Shown: piece by piece, positions 27,501 to 35,790 of the stretch | Layout: each line of letters begins with the position of its first letter | Position numbering within the stretch: the stretch's first letter is position 1 | Source of the DNA: Flammeovirgaceae bacterium 311 | Lineage (GTDB): Bacteria > Bacteroidota > Bacteroidia > Cytophagales > Cyclobacteriaceae | Reading direction: 5' to 3' | Assembly: GCA_000597885.1 (NCBI GenBank) | Contig: CP004371.1 | Span: 4,108,501-4,172,500, forward strand | Length of the DNA: 64,000 nt | Notes under the pieces: generated by a model | What the model was told of the DNA's origin: nothing | What the model saw: only the letters and a program-made list of their open reading frames with translations | The model's database searches: none | Made by a program: the position numbers and the translations under genes

Positions 27501-29562
27501 TGCGCTGCTGCGCATGTACCAGCAGGCAGGCCTGCTACGCTTTAGCAGTAGCGCCCGTGCCTGTGCTGCCCTTTGGTGGCAGGTTTTTGCCGCCCCTGCC
27601 GAAAAAGAGGAGCTGGAGCATCAGCTGAAGGGTGCCGGCTACATACAGCAGGTATTTCCGCAGGCAGGCGCTATCGATGCGCTGATTGAAAGCTTAGAAA
27701 AGCAGCTGCAGGAGTTTATTACTGCTTACGGGCTTTTTCCGCCATCAGTAATAGGAGAGGCAGCGCAATACCTTTTTGAGGAATTGAGCCGCAACAACAG
27801 TTTTGTTGCAGATGGCGAAGCTGTGAAATTGCTGGAAGAATTTAAGGCTTTTCTGAAAAAGCAAAAAGCCGAAGACCAGCTGGAGGCTTCCCTGAAAGCC
27901 CTGCAGAATAAGCCTGCGCCGCAGTACCGGCAGCTGTACCACTGGTTAAGTGCCTACCTGAAATCAAAAGGCAGCACCTCAGATTATTTGCCTGAGGGGG
28001 CCGTGCTGATGCAGACCGGAAATAAATCCGTACGGGTGGTAGAAGCGCAGCTAAAGGAAACCCTTACTGGCCTGCAGGGAACGCACGCCCTGCTGGAAGA
28101 CCGGAATTACCAGCTGCAGTATAGTGCCTTTTTACAGCGCCTGCAGGCCTATCAGCAGCAAACTGCACCCGCATTCGAAGAACTGCAGCGCCTCAAAAAG
28201 GAGCTGGTGCACAGCTTTAGCGAAGAGCTGCGCCTGGAGGAATTTAAGCCTAAGGTGATGAGCTCCTTTGTGCGCAACAAGCTAATCGATGAGGTATACC
28301 TGCCTCTGATTGGTGCCAACCTGGCCAAGCAGATTGGTACCGCCGGCGAAAGCAAGCGTATTGATTTGATGGGCATGCTGCTGCTCATCTCCCCTCCGGG
28401 TTACGGCAAAACTACCATTATGGAGTACATTGCCAACCGCCTGGGGCTTATCTTCATGAAGATTAACGGACCAGCCCTGGGGCACGATATAACCTCTGTA
28501 GACCCGGCCGATGCCCGTAACTCTGCCGCCCGGCAGGAGCTGCAAAAGCTGAACCTGGCTTTTGAAATGGGCGATAACGTGATGATCTACGTTGATGATA
28601 TTCAGCACTGCAACCCGGAGTTCCTGCAGAAGTTTATCTCCCTTTGCGATGCCCAGCGTAAAATAGAAGGCATCTGGAAGGGCCGCAGCAAAACTTACGA
28701 TTTCCGGGGCCGTAAAGTGGCCGTGGTAATGGCAGGTAACCCCTATACCGAAACCGGCGAGAAATTCCAGATCCCCGACATGCTGGCCAACCGCTCTGAT
28801 ATTTATAACCTGGGCGATATTATTGGCGATACTGCAGATGTCTTTAAGCTAAGCTACCTGGAAAACTGCCTTACCTCTAATGCCATTTTGGCCAAGGTAG
28901 CAGCCAAAAGCCATAAAGATGTGCTAACGCTGATAAAAGTGGCAGAGACCGGGCAGCAGGAGGGGCTCAGCTTCGAGGCCAACCATTCGCCGGGTGAGAT
29001 TAGTGAAGCAGTAGAAATCCTGAAAAAACTGCTGCAGGTACGCGATGTGATTCTGAGGGTAAACCTTGCTTACATTGAGTCTGCCGCACAGGCCGATGAA
29101 TACCGCACCGAGCCGCCCTTTAAGTTGCAGGGCTCCTACCGGAACATGAATAAACTGGCCGAGAAGGTGGTGCCCGTGATGAATGAGCAGGAGCTGCTCA
29201 CGCTGTTGCAGAGCCATTATGAGGGAGAGTCGCAAACCCTTACCACCGGAGCCGAAGCCAATGTGCTGAAGCTAAAGGAGCTAAATGGTTGGCTGAAGCC
29301 CGAAGAGGCTAAGCGCTGGGAGGAAATCAAGTCCACCTTCCGCCAGAACAACAAAATTAAAGGAATGGGGGGCGACCATATGGCGCAGGTGCTTCTGCAG
29401 ATAGAAAATGTAAGCCACGCCCTTTATGGCATAAGAGCTGCGCTGGCCAGTCAGCCTCGCCTGCAGACTGGTCTGCCTACACCAATACCAACGGGCGATG
29501 GCAAATCAGAAGGAAACGGCCATAGCAGCAATGGAGGTATTGTTGAAATCACTGGTACATAA
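24538..29562 (+). CDS. Giant AAA ATPase ('DNA repair ATPase' family)
   Basis: 1674 aa. The N-terminal third (about 60-430) is beta-rich with repeated LYVFYNRQHGLYLLLQYN-type strands, possibly propeller-like. A long helical coiled-coil middle follows (about 480-920), then a helical region and a C-terminal AAA domain (about 1240-1530). Walker A SPPGYGKTT lies near residue 1285, Walker B VMIYVDDIQ near 1346, and a sensor-1-like VVMAGNPY follows. Databases often label this family 'DNA repair ATPase', but nothing here shows a DNA role. Its location after PspA, flotillin and PH-like genes points to membrane or envelope work, with the ATPase perhaps remodelling PspA filaments as Vps4 does ESCRT-III (inference). 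Confidence 0.85.
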   Translation: MSENTPQAQNPKVATSLEGGTYEVLRNRLRKGEDNLRQRLQLLNNSRKEVFGAIETKLVATERVTTANNCIPQDMVPVGGHFIFGYNVHLGLKTQMELGDVFSIYHYQAEDHSFHEEGLEMLQQEAFLTDFIALYKYYKDTRFVKFAQLGPHLFMVFKVGKNATDIKTFKWLLQGAKLTYIDNRSDHEFIFPPQHEFRWKRATRDMHRQGKHPHISIEDKVFVETIGGDLTIKIEDNTDAGKGIYIEPVENADQTLDDAEILYAVIGNLVALKIKPYQEKTFRYIIYNSKLQEARRVDGISESCLLLPDDHGLIFPNGYYLQTGEYKLFDMPLEGMLFEKRISSPNGEDYLYVFYNRQHGLYLLLQYNLILQKVGTPITCHGYSIFEDGQMCYFRGDEEPKKHHVVQIWQTPYVGPNHPLQGNQNSYLFKIGNKDIVRAMAEANELLVLLNKDEQYNDLYLDLAQQTNAILDSYHWLQHEEAQKLAEPLQDIRNAATAAIDEFEKVTRIRQNTNERVSTVLGGAEELLKKINRERASRIQDFVDFLTSLRGMRGEVISLKELRYVGLPQVEAAEKALAEAQDKVSQKTVGFLLGPDALKPYEQRVKEMEGLVAAAEKVVKANELEEQLNKAAAELEMLIEVVSNLKIEDATQTTQIIDNISSIYAQFNTVKAGLKRRRRELMGQEGKAEFAAQMKLIDQAIINYLDVCDVPAKCDEYLTRVMVQLEELEGRFSEFDEFVDLLGTKREEAYNAFESRKLQLTETRNRRASNLLQAADRILKAVQNRLSRMESVQEINGYYASDLMLEKLRSMVNELLELGDTVKADDIRSRMKSIKEEAVRQLKDKNELYTDGKNIIRFGTFSFSVNTQPLELSMVPKEGQMYFHLSGTSFFEPVAHKAFKDNAELWEQSLVSENRQVYRAEYLAYQILQAAEKAGVSGARSGEGKSVEQLYALQPEALKAEVQSFMAGRFNEGYVKGVHDHDATLILGALLRMYQQAGLLRFSSSARACAALWWQVFAAPAEKEELEHQLKGAGYIQQVFPQAGAIDALIESLEKQLQEFITAYGLFPPSVIGEAAQYLFEELSRNNSFVADGEAVKLLEEFKAFLKKQKAEDQLEASLKALQNKPAPQYRQLYHWLSAYLKSKGSTSDYLPEGAVLMQTGNKSVRVVEAQLKETLTGLQGTHALLEDRNYQLQYSAFLQRLQAYQQQTAPAFEELQRLKKELVHSFSEELRLEEFKPKVMSSFVRNKLIDEVYLPLIGANLAKQIGTAGESKRIDLMGMLLLISPPGYGKTTIMEYIANRLGLIFMKINGPALGHDITSVDPADARNSAARQELQKLNLAFEMGDNVMIYVDDIQHCNPEFLQKFISLCDAQRKIEGIWKGRSKTYDFRGRKVAVVMAGNPYTETGEKFQIPDMLANRSDIYNLGDIIGDTADVFKLSYLENCLTSNAILAKVAAKSHKDVLTLIKVAETGQQEGLSFEANHSPGEISEAVEILKKLLQVRDVILRVNLAYIESAAQADEYRTEPPFKLQGSYRNMNKLAEKVVPVMNEQELLTLLQSHYEGESQTLTTGAEANVLKLKELNGWLKPEEAKRWEEIKSTFRQNNKIKGMGGDHMAQVLLQIENVSHALYGIRAALASQPRLQTGLPTPIPTGDGKSEGNGHSSNGGIVEITGT

Positions 29563-29638
29563 AACTTATTGCAGGAAAAGCAGTAGTAATCGCAACAGAT
29601 TGTAACATAAAAATTTTAGATCGGTATACTAATATAGA

Positions 29639-29656
29639 ACTCATTAACGAATGAGT
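29639..29656. promoter_or_regulatory. Inverted repeat in the yciF-like leader region
   Basis: ACTCATT (29639-29645), 4-nt spacer, AATGAGT (29650-29656). Possible operator or weak hairpin after the ATPase gene. No T-tract follows. Confidence 0.3.
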
Positions 29657-29728
29657 GTCTGATAAATAGGCTAACGGTTCACATACATTGTGAATTGACC
29701 AATAAATTTGGGTTATGTCTGGCAGAAT

Positions 29729-29752
29729 ATCTATTAATAAAAATTAATAGAT
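29729..29752. promoter_or_regulatory. 10-bp inverted repeat upstream of yciF-like gene
   Basis: ATCTATTAAT (29729-29738), loop AAAA, ATTAATAGAT (29743-29752), ending 75 nt before the start codon. AT-rich perfect dyad; operator-like. Confidence 0.4.
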
Positions 29753-29827
29753 CCCGCTAAACATCACCCTTTTTTATGGAGTTAGTCTGTTAGTTTAAAT
29801 AAATACAGAACTAAAATTTTTAAAACT

Positions 29828-30328
29828 ATGGCAACTGAAAAATTCAATTCATTAAAAGATCTTTTTGAACACGAAATTAAAGATCTGTATAGCGCAGAGT
29901 CGCAATTAACTGATGCATTACCAAAAATGGCTGAGAAAGCAAGCTCACCGCAGCTGCGCAAAGCCTTTGAAACACACCTGGAAGAGACTAAAGTTCAGCG
30001 AGACCGCCTTGAAAAAGTAGGCGAGATCTGTGGCTTTAGCGTAAAAGGTGAAAAGTGTAAGGCTATGGAAGGCCTGATCAAAGAAGGCAAGGATATGCTG
30101 GAAATGAAAGGTGACGACAGCGTACGTGATGCCGGTCTGATTGCTTCCGCACAGCGCGTAGAGCATTACGAGATGGCCGGTTATGGTACCGCCCGCACTT
30201 ATGCACAGCAGCTTGGCCTGAATGATGTAGCTGATCTTCTGGAGCAAACCCTCAACGAGGAAAAAAGCACAGATGAGAAGCTGAACAAGCTTGCTGTTGA
30301 CAGAATCAATCAGAAAGCTCAGAAATAA
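29828..30328 (+). CDS. YciF/YciE-like ferritin-fold stress protein (DUF892)
   Basis: 166 aa, all helical. It starts FNSLKDLFEHEIKDLYSAESQL, the standard DUF892 opening, with conserved Glu/His positions (EIKDLYSAE, ETHLEET, QRVEHYEMAGY) of a ferritin-like four-helix bundle. The family is linked to general and envelope stress. It has its own 265-bp upstream region with two dyads and its own terminator, so it is a separate unit from the ATPase operon. Confidence 0.9.
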   Translation: MATEKFNSLKDLFEHEIKDLYSAESQLTDALPKMAEKASSPQLRKAFETHLEETKVQRDRLEKVGEICGFSVKGEKCKAMEGLIKEGKDMLEMKGDDSVRDAGLIASAQRVEHYEMAGYGTARTYAQQLGLNDVADLLEQTLNEEKSTDEKLNKLAVDRINQKAQK

Positions 30329-30353
30329 GCAAAGCTTTTAAAGCAATAAATAA

Positions 30354-30385
30354 AAAACCCTGGCCCCTAAGGCTGGGGTTTTTGC
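30354..30385 (+). terminator. Rho-independent terminator after yciF-like gene
   Basis: 12-bp stem with two G-T wobbles (30354-30365 with 30371-30382), loop CCTAA, T-rich tail. The rest of the 392-bp region up to the next gene (30386-30720) shows no recognisable feature. Confidence 0.75.
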
Positions 30386-30720
30386 TTTTAGGAGCACATT
30401 TTGATTATGCGAATCTGTTCACAGCTTGTTAAATTTTAGTGAAATTGTGAGAAGTAACACTGGGGCAAACACCACGATTTTTATATAAAGTGCAGCCTCT
30501 TCTAAGAGATAAATAACGAGCAGCAGGATTTTATACTGATGTGTTAGTAAGAGATCCATGCTGTGCACCAAAGCTTTGATATTAATTTTTATTTAATTAT
30601 TTCAAACAATTACTCCTGAAACAGGTAGTTTTTTGTGGGCATTCTTTTTTCCGAAATTTGTTTTGGCCCAATCGTGTAGGAACAGCCCTTATTAAAGCAC
30701 ATCTTAAGAAACAGGATTTT

Positions 30721-31812
30721 ATGAGCAGGTTTAAAAAAATGCTAATGAACGAAGAACCACTATTGGTAGCCCCCGGCGTTTATCAATTAACTTCGTCAAT
30801 CGTTAACGTTTATTTTATTGGATTACCAGGAGAAGAATGGGTGCTGATAGATGCAGGTATGCCTTTCTCTGCAGGCCAGATCAGGCAGGCAGCTGAAAAT
30901 TTATACGGGCTGGATGCAAAGCCAAAATCAATATTAATGACCCATGGGCACTTTGATCATGCAGGTTCACTGGAGGAGCTATCCCGCATCTGGGATGTTC
31001 CGGTATATGCCCACCCCCGGGAATTCCCCTACCTGACGGGCCGTTCTGAATATCCTCCGCAGGACCCAACAGTGGGTGGCCTGGGCGGACAGATGAGCCG
31101 TGTCTATACCAACAAGCCCTGTGATGTGTCTGAAAGGCTGCAGGCGCTGCCTGAAGATGGCAGCGTGCCAGGCCTGGCAGACTGGAAATGGATCTTTACG
31201 CCCGGCCATACGGCTGGCCATGTGTCTTTCTTTCGGGAAAAAGACCGGGTGCTGATTGCCGGAGACGCCATCATAACCATGGACATGCACAACCCCGCAG
31301 GGCTCATGGGCAAGCATAACGGTTTGTGGGGACCCCCAGAATACTTTACCCCAGACTGGGTTGCCTCCCTGCGTTCTATCGATAAAATAGCTATGTTACG
31401 GCCAAAGATACTGGCAACCGGGCATGGCGATCCGCTTACCCACCGGGGCCTGGAGCTTGACCTGATCCAGTTTGCAGATAAGTATCGTCCGCCACGCCAT
31501 GGCCGCTATGTTCCCGAACCTGCCCGTTACGACGATAGTGGAGCAGTAATAAGTGTTCCACCACCGGCAAATGATACACTGGTGACGGTGCTTGCAGGAG
31601 TAGGCGCAGGTGTAATTGGACTGATAGCCGCCTATGGTGCTGTAAAGTTAAACCGCAACAGAAATTCAAAAATGGAGGAGCGCATCAAGGTACACCGTAC
31701 TACTGTGGAACTTCCCTGGAACAAGCGCATGAACCGACCGCCGGTGGGCAATGAACGCTATAAGCCTGTTACCTTCACTCATGCGCGCAGAAAGCGTTAT
31801 GAAGAGGAGTAG
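30721..31812 (+). CDS. Metallo-beta-lactamase-fold hydrolase with C-terminal membrane helix
   Basis: About 363 aa. The MBL domain carries the metal motif THGHFDHAG, a later His in FTPGHTAGHV, the bridging Asp in IAGDAI and a final His in ATGHGDP. After about residue 270 comes an unusual extension: a Pro-rich linker, one hydrophobic helix (LVTVLAGVGAGVIGLIAAYG) and a basic tail (RRKRYEEE). ATG 30721 is preferred to the in-frame TTG at 30658. Substrate unknown. The membrane tether distinguishes it from ordinary soluble MBL hydrolases. Confidence 0.85.
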   Translation: MSRFKKMLMNEEPLLVAPGVYQLTSSIVNVYFIGLPGEEWVLIDAGMPFSAGQIRQAAENLYGLDAKPKSILMTHGHFDHAGSLEELSRIWDVPVYAHPREFPYLTGRSEYPPQDPTVGGLGGQMSRVYTNKPCDVSERLQALPEDGSVPGLADWKWIFTPGHTAGHVSFFREKDRVLIAGDAIITMDMHNPAGLMGKHNGLWGPPEYFTPDWVASLRSIDKIAMLRPKILATGHGDPLTHRGLELDLIQFADKYRPPRHGRYVPEPARYDDSGAVISVPPPANDTLVTVLAGVGAGVIGLIAAYGAVKLNRNRNSKMEERIKVHRTTVELPWNKRMNRPPVGNERYKPVTFTHARRKRYEEE

Positions 31813-31846
31813 TACAAAAGAAGTATCAGTCAGAAAATTTATATCT

Positions 31847-31885
31847 GCAAAAGCCCGGGCTGTTCAGCCCGGGCTTTTGCTGTTT
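31847..31885 (+). terminator. Strong rho-independent terminator
   Basis: Perfect 15-bp stem (31847-31861 with 31866-31880), loop GTTC, with T-rich flanks on both strands. Confidence 0.85.
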
Positions 31886-32019
31886 ATCTCTTTAACACCA
31901 ACTGCACTGGCTATCATGGGTCCGAACCAGACGGACTATGTTCCCATATGTCGCCACTTCAGAGCGATTAGTCATGGAAGGTGGTATAAAGGCAGGCATC
32001 GAAAGCAGGGATTCGTAGT

Positions 32020-32688
32020 TTAAAGCAGCTTTGCCAGATCGGAGAACTGGTTAATCACAGCATCAGCTTCCGGCACCTCGCCAAAGCCAAAGGTGGTGTA
32101 GATAAAAGGCACCTTTGCTCCCTGGCTGGCCTGGTAATCGCCCATAGTATCGCCTACATATACAGGTGCTTTCAGGCTGTTTCTTTCTATCACTGCCCTT
32201 ATGTTACTGGCTTTTGGCTGGTTGGTGTTGCCATAGCATTCCTGATCGGAGAAAAACCGGTGCAGCTGGTAGTTTTCTAAAAAGGCTTCGATATAACCGC
32301 TCTGGCAGTTGCTTACAATAAAGAGTGCATATTTCTCTTTTAAGTAAGTAAGAGTTTCTACAAGCCCGGAATATAAAACGCCTCCTTCAGACTGAATATA
32401 TGCCAGCTCCTCTTCTCCACAAATGCGCATGAGTAAATTGCGCTGTTCCTGGCTTAGGTTGGGGTATAGTTTCAGGTAAATGGCATCATAGGCCATGCCG
32501 GTAATGGAGCGTACCTTGGCCTGGGTGATGGTTTCATTTACAAAATCTACCTTGTCAATAGCAGACTGCCATGCTTTTGCTACTGTGGCTGTAGAATCCC
32601 AGAGGGTACCATCCAGGTCAAAAATAATGCTGTCGATGTTATTTTTTAGCGCTGTTTGTTTGTTGATCACGGGTTTCTGCTTATTCAA
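32020..32688 (-). CDS. HAD-superfamily phosphatase (phosphoglycolate phosphatase-like)
   Basis: 222 aa. Motif I FDLDGTLWDS near residues 23-32, motif II IVSNCQSG, the Lys in NQPKASN and motif IV VGDTMGDYQA, with an inserted helical cap after motif I. Typical of small-molecule phosphatases (Gph/PGMB-like). Substrate not predictable. Confidence 0.9.
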   Translation of the reverse strand: MNKQKPVINKQTALKNNIDSIIFDLDGTLWDSTATVAKAWQSAIDKVDFVNETITQAKVRSITGMAYDAIYLKLYPNLSQEQRNLLMRICGEEELAYIQSEGGVLYSGLVETLTYLKEKYALFIVSNCQSGYIEAFLENYQLHRFFSDQECYGNTNQPKASNIRAVIERNSLKAPVYVGDTMGDYQASQGAKVPFIYTTFGFGEVPEADAVINQFSDLAKLL

Positions 32689-32760
32689 AAATCATAAATC
32701 TACCAGATAGGAAAGCTGCTTCTCCTTTCAATTGTTCTGTGCCAGCTGGTAAAAGAAAAT

Positions 32761-34416
32761 TTAAGGTGTTACTGTTATATTCTGTTGCCCTACGTAAAAG
32801 TCAGGGTCAACCTCCAGTCTGGTGCCTTCGCCAACTTCTTCCAGCGACTGCCACTGTGTGGTAGGTTCCAGCCACAGTTCCTTTCCGTTTAGTGTTACAA
32901 GCACGGGCATGTTAAAGTTGGGAACAGCGTTCGTCCAGCGGTAGGAGAGGATGCTATTTATAAAGCGGTACTCCAGCGTAGGCACCAAAGTACTACGCAG
33001 GTACTGGTCGAAGAAAGGCTTCAGCTCCCGGCCTGTTTGCCGGCTTAGGTAGTTTTCTACCTGCTGGCTGCTTACCGTCTGGTGGTAAAATTCTTTGTTG
33101 AGGCCGCGCAGGATCTGGCGCCATTTTTCATCATCGTTCACCAGCTGGCGCAGGGTGTGCAGCATGTTGGCACCTTTAAAATACATATCGGAAGAGCCGC
33201 TCTTGTTTACGCCATAATAGCCAATAATTGGTCTGTCGTTTACAATGGCCGTTCTGGTGCCCCGCACATATTCGCTGCCTGTTTTTTTATCATACAGATA
33301 CTCCAGGTAGAGGTTTTCTGCATAAGCGGTAAACCCTTCATGTATCCACATATCGGCTACATCGTAATTGGTGATGTTGTTGGCAAACCACTCATGGGCA
33401 GACTCGTGAATAATAATGAAGTCGAACTTCAGGCCATGGCCGGTCTTGCTCCAGTCCTGGCCTTTGTAGCCGTTCTTGTAGCCGTTGCCATAAGTAACTG
33501 AGCTTTGGTGCTCCATGCCCAGGTAGGGTGCCTCCACCAGCTTATAGCCATCTTCATAAAAAGGATAGGGACCAAACCAATGCTCAAAGGCCCGCAGCAT
33601 GGGTTTTACCTGCTTAAACTGCTCTTTTGCCTTTTCCAGGTTTTCCTTCAGCACATAGTAATCCAGATCGAGTGTTCCTTTTTCGCCCTGAAAGGTATCG
33701 GAGAAATGGGCATAATCGGCAATGTTGATGTTAACACCATAGTTGTTGATGGGGTTGCTCACAAACCAGTGGTAGGTTCTGTCACCACCCCGGTGCTTGT
33801 CGATGCCGCGCAGACGGCCGTTCGATACGTCCATAAGGCCTTTTGGTACCCGCACGGAAATGAGCATGCTGTCGGGCTCATCGTAGTCGTGGTCTTTGTT
33901 GGGCCACCAGATGCTGGCGCCAGCGCCCTGGTTGGCATTGGCAATGAAGGGTTTGCCCCTGGCATCTTTAGACCATACCAGGCCACCATCCCAGGGCGGG
34001 TTTTTGGCAACAACAGGGGTGCCACTGAAGAAAGCCTCCAGGCGCTGAACACTTCCGGGTTGCTGCTGTTCGGGCAGAGTTACAAAATGTGCACTGCCTT
34101 CCTGTTCTACCTGCAGTGGCTTTCCGTTTTGGAGCACCCTTTCCAGGCGCATGGGTTCCTGCAGGTCCAGCTGAAGGCGCTGGCCGGGCTGTAAAACTTT
34201 GTACTGAATAGTATTGCTGCCCCTGATGCTCCTTTGGTCCGGATCTACCTCTACTTTCAGGTGGTAATAGGTAAGATCCCACCAGGCACGCTCCGGCGTA
34301 ACAGAGCCCCGCAGGGAATCCTGCCTGCTAAAGGCAGGTGTTTGGGCGTGGAGGCTTCCTGCAAACAGCAGCAGGCAAGCCAGGAATGGCAAGGGAAATA
34401 TATGTGTATGGGTCAT
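32761..34416 (-). CDS. M1-family metallopeptidase, secreted
   Basis: 551 aa with a signal peptide (MTHTHIFPLPFLACLLLFAGSLHAQ in parts). An N-terminal beta-domain leads to the substrate-binding GMEHQSS and the zinc motif HESAH, followed 18 residues on by the third ligand in WIHEGFTAYAE. A conserved Tyr lies in the following segment. It lacks the long C-terminal helical domain of classic aminopeptidase N, as is usual for this periplasmic subgroup. ATG 34416 is chosen because it opens the signal peptide. Confidence 0.9.
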   Translation of the reverse strand: MTHTHIFPLPFLACLLLFAGSLHAQTPAFSRQDSLRGSVTPERAWWDLTYYHLKVEVDPDQRSIRGSNTIQYKVLQPGQRLQLDLQEPMRLERVLQNGKPLQVEQEGSAHFVTLPEQQQPGSVQRLEAFFSGTPVVAKNPPWDGGLVWSKDARGKPFIANANQGAGASIWWPNKDHDYDEPDSMLISVRVPKGLMDVSNGRLRGIDKHRGGDRTYHWFVSNPINNYGVNINIADYAHFSDTFQGEKGTLDLDYYVLKENLEKAKEQFKQVKPMLRAFEHWFGPYPFYEDGYKLVEAPYLGMEHQSSVTYGNGYKNGYKGQDWSKTGHGLKFDFIIIHESAHEWFANNITNYDVADMWIHEGFTAYAENLYLEYLYDKKTGSEYVRGTRTAIVNDRPIIGYYGVNKSGSSDMYFKGANMLHTLRQLVNDDEKWRQILRGLNKEFYHQTVSSQQVENYLSRQTGRELKPFFDQYLRSTLVPTLEYRFINSILSYRWTNAVPNFNMPVLVTLNGKELWLEPTTQWQSLEEVGEGTRLEVDPDFYVGQQNITVTP

Positions 34417-34588
34417 GAAGAATAGCTGAAGGTGACTAAGCACCTGGATTAAACTACAAAATAACACTGCTTTTTAAAGCAAACGCTTAAGAAATCATAA
34501 TTCTTGTTAGCACCCGGCACAGAAGAGTATTACCAGTATCTCCTGTGAGTACTTTGAAAATGAGCCTGGTTAGCAATGGGAGCATACA

Positions 34589-35695
34589 TTATTTGATGGT
34601 GATACTTGTTTTTCCTTCCAGAAATTTCTGGTCTACTGTTGCACCCAGACCTGGGGTATCCGGTAGCTGCACCTCCCCGTTCTTGTGATAGCTCAGGCCA
34701 CCAATAACCGGGTCATCAACTTGCATCAGGGGTGTATCAAAATCAAAATGAATGATATTATTGCTGCTAAGTGCAAGATGTGCTGAAGCCGTAAAGCCCA
34801 GCCTTGACTCCAGAAAGCCGCCTACCTGCATGGGCATATCCGCTGCATCGGCCAGCGACACTATTTTTTGTGCATTAAAAAATCCCGATGATTTGCCCAG
34901 CTTGATGTTGAGGGAATCACAGGCCTGTAGCTGAATAAGCCGTGCGGCATCATGGTGGTCGCAGCAGGACTCATCGGCCATGATGGGAATGGGACTCTGC
35001 TGCTTTACCCGGGGCAGGTTCATAAAATCCCAGCGGGGAATGGGTTCTTCGCAATGCTGAATGTTGTAGGGAGCTAAGGCCTTAAGGGTAGCAATGGCTG
35101 TTTCGGTACTCCAGCCCTGGTTGGCATCTATTCTAAGGGGCAGTTCGTATCCTATAGCATTGCGTATGGCGCTGATACGTTCAATATCTTCCTCTCCAGA
35201 GCCTCCCAGTTTTACTTTTATTATGCTGTAGCCTGCTTGTTTGATGCGTTGTGCATCTGCGGCCATTTTTTGTGTATTACTCAGGCTAACGGTAAAATCG
35301 GTGAAGAGGGCTTTATTTTGCCTGCCACCTAAAAATGCGTACAGGGGTAGCCCGGCCTGTTGTGCAGCAATATCATAGAGGGCAATGCTAAAGGCACTTT
35401 TAATACTGCTGTTGCCCCAGATGAGGGCATCCATGAGCCTGGCACACTCCTCGAGCTGCAGCGGGTTTTTGCCCAGCAGAAGCTTTGCCAGCAGCTGCCC
35501 TACTGCAAAGCAGGTATCAACGGTTTCGCCATTGATGGTCATAAACGGACTGCACTCGCCATAGCCGGTAAGGCCATCCCGGCTGCGAATCACCACAACC
35601 ACATGTTCGGCCCACTCCAGTGGTCCCAGAGAAATGATAAAAGGCTCTTTTAGCTTTATCCGGGATTGGTATAAATCTATCTGATCTATTTGCAT
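34589..35695 (-). CDS. Dipeptide epimerase (L-Ala-D/L-Glu epimerase-like, enolase superfamily)
   Basis: 368 aa. An N-terminal capping domain precedes a TIM barrel of the muconate-lactonizing-enzyme subgroup. The Lys pair is in IIKVKLG; metal ligands are Asp in RIDANQGW, Glu in HCEEPI and Asp in MADESC; the second catalytic Lys is in LNIKLGKS. These epimerases act on murein-derived dipeptides such as L-Ala-D-Glu. Exact dipeptide preference is not readable. Confidence 0.85.
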   Translation of the reverse strand: MQIDQIDLYQSRIKLKEPFIISLGPLEWAEHVVVVIRSRDGLTGYGECSPFMTINGETVDTCFAVGQLLAKLLLGKNPLQLEECARLMDALIWGNSSIKSAFSIALYDIAAQQAGLPLYAFLGGRQNKALFTDFTVSLSNTQKMAADAQRIKQAGYSIIKVKLGGSGEEDIERISAIRNAIGYELPLRIDANQGWSTETAIATLKALAPYNIQHCEEPIPRWDFMNLPRVKQQSPIPIMADESCCDHHDAARLIQLQACDSLNIKLGKSSGFFNAQKIVSLADAADMPMQVGGFLESRLGFTASAHLALSSNNIIHFDFDTPLMQVDDPVIGGLSYHKNGEVQLPDTPGLGATVDQKFLEGKTSITIK

Positions 35696-35790
35696 CGTTT
35701 CGGCCCCTTTCTTTATGTAAGCAGCGATAGGGTTTAAAAATTAACCTAAAGTATGCGGATGCTTATATTAAAAAAAACAGCTGATGCAGC

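Noticed and set aside
31751-32023. Plus-strand open frame after the MBL gene
   Set aside because: It overlaps the MBL C-terminus and the strong terminator stem, with no motif.
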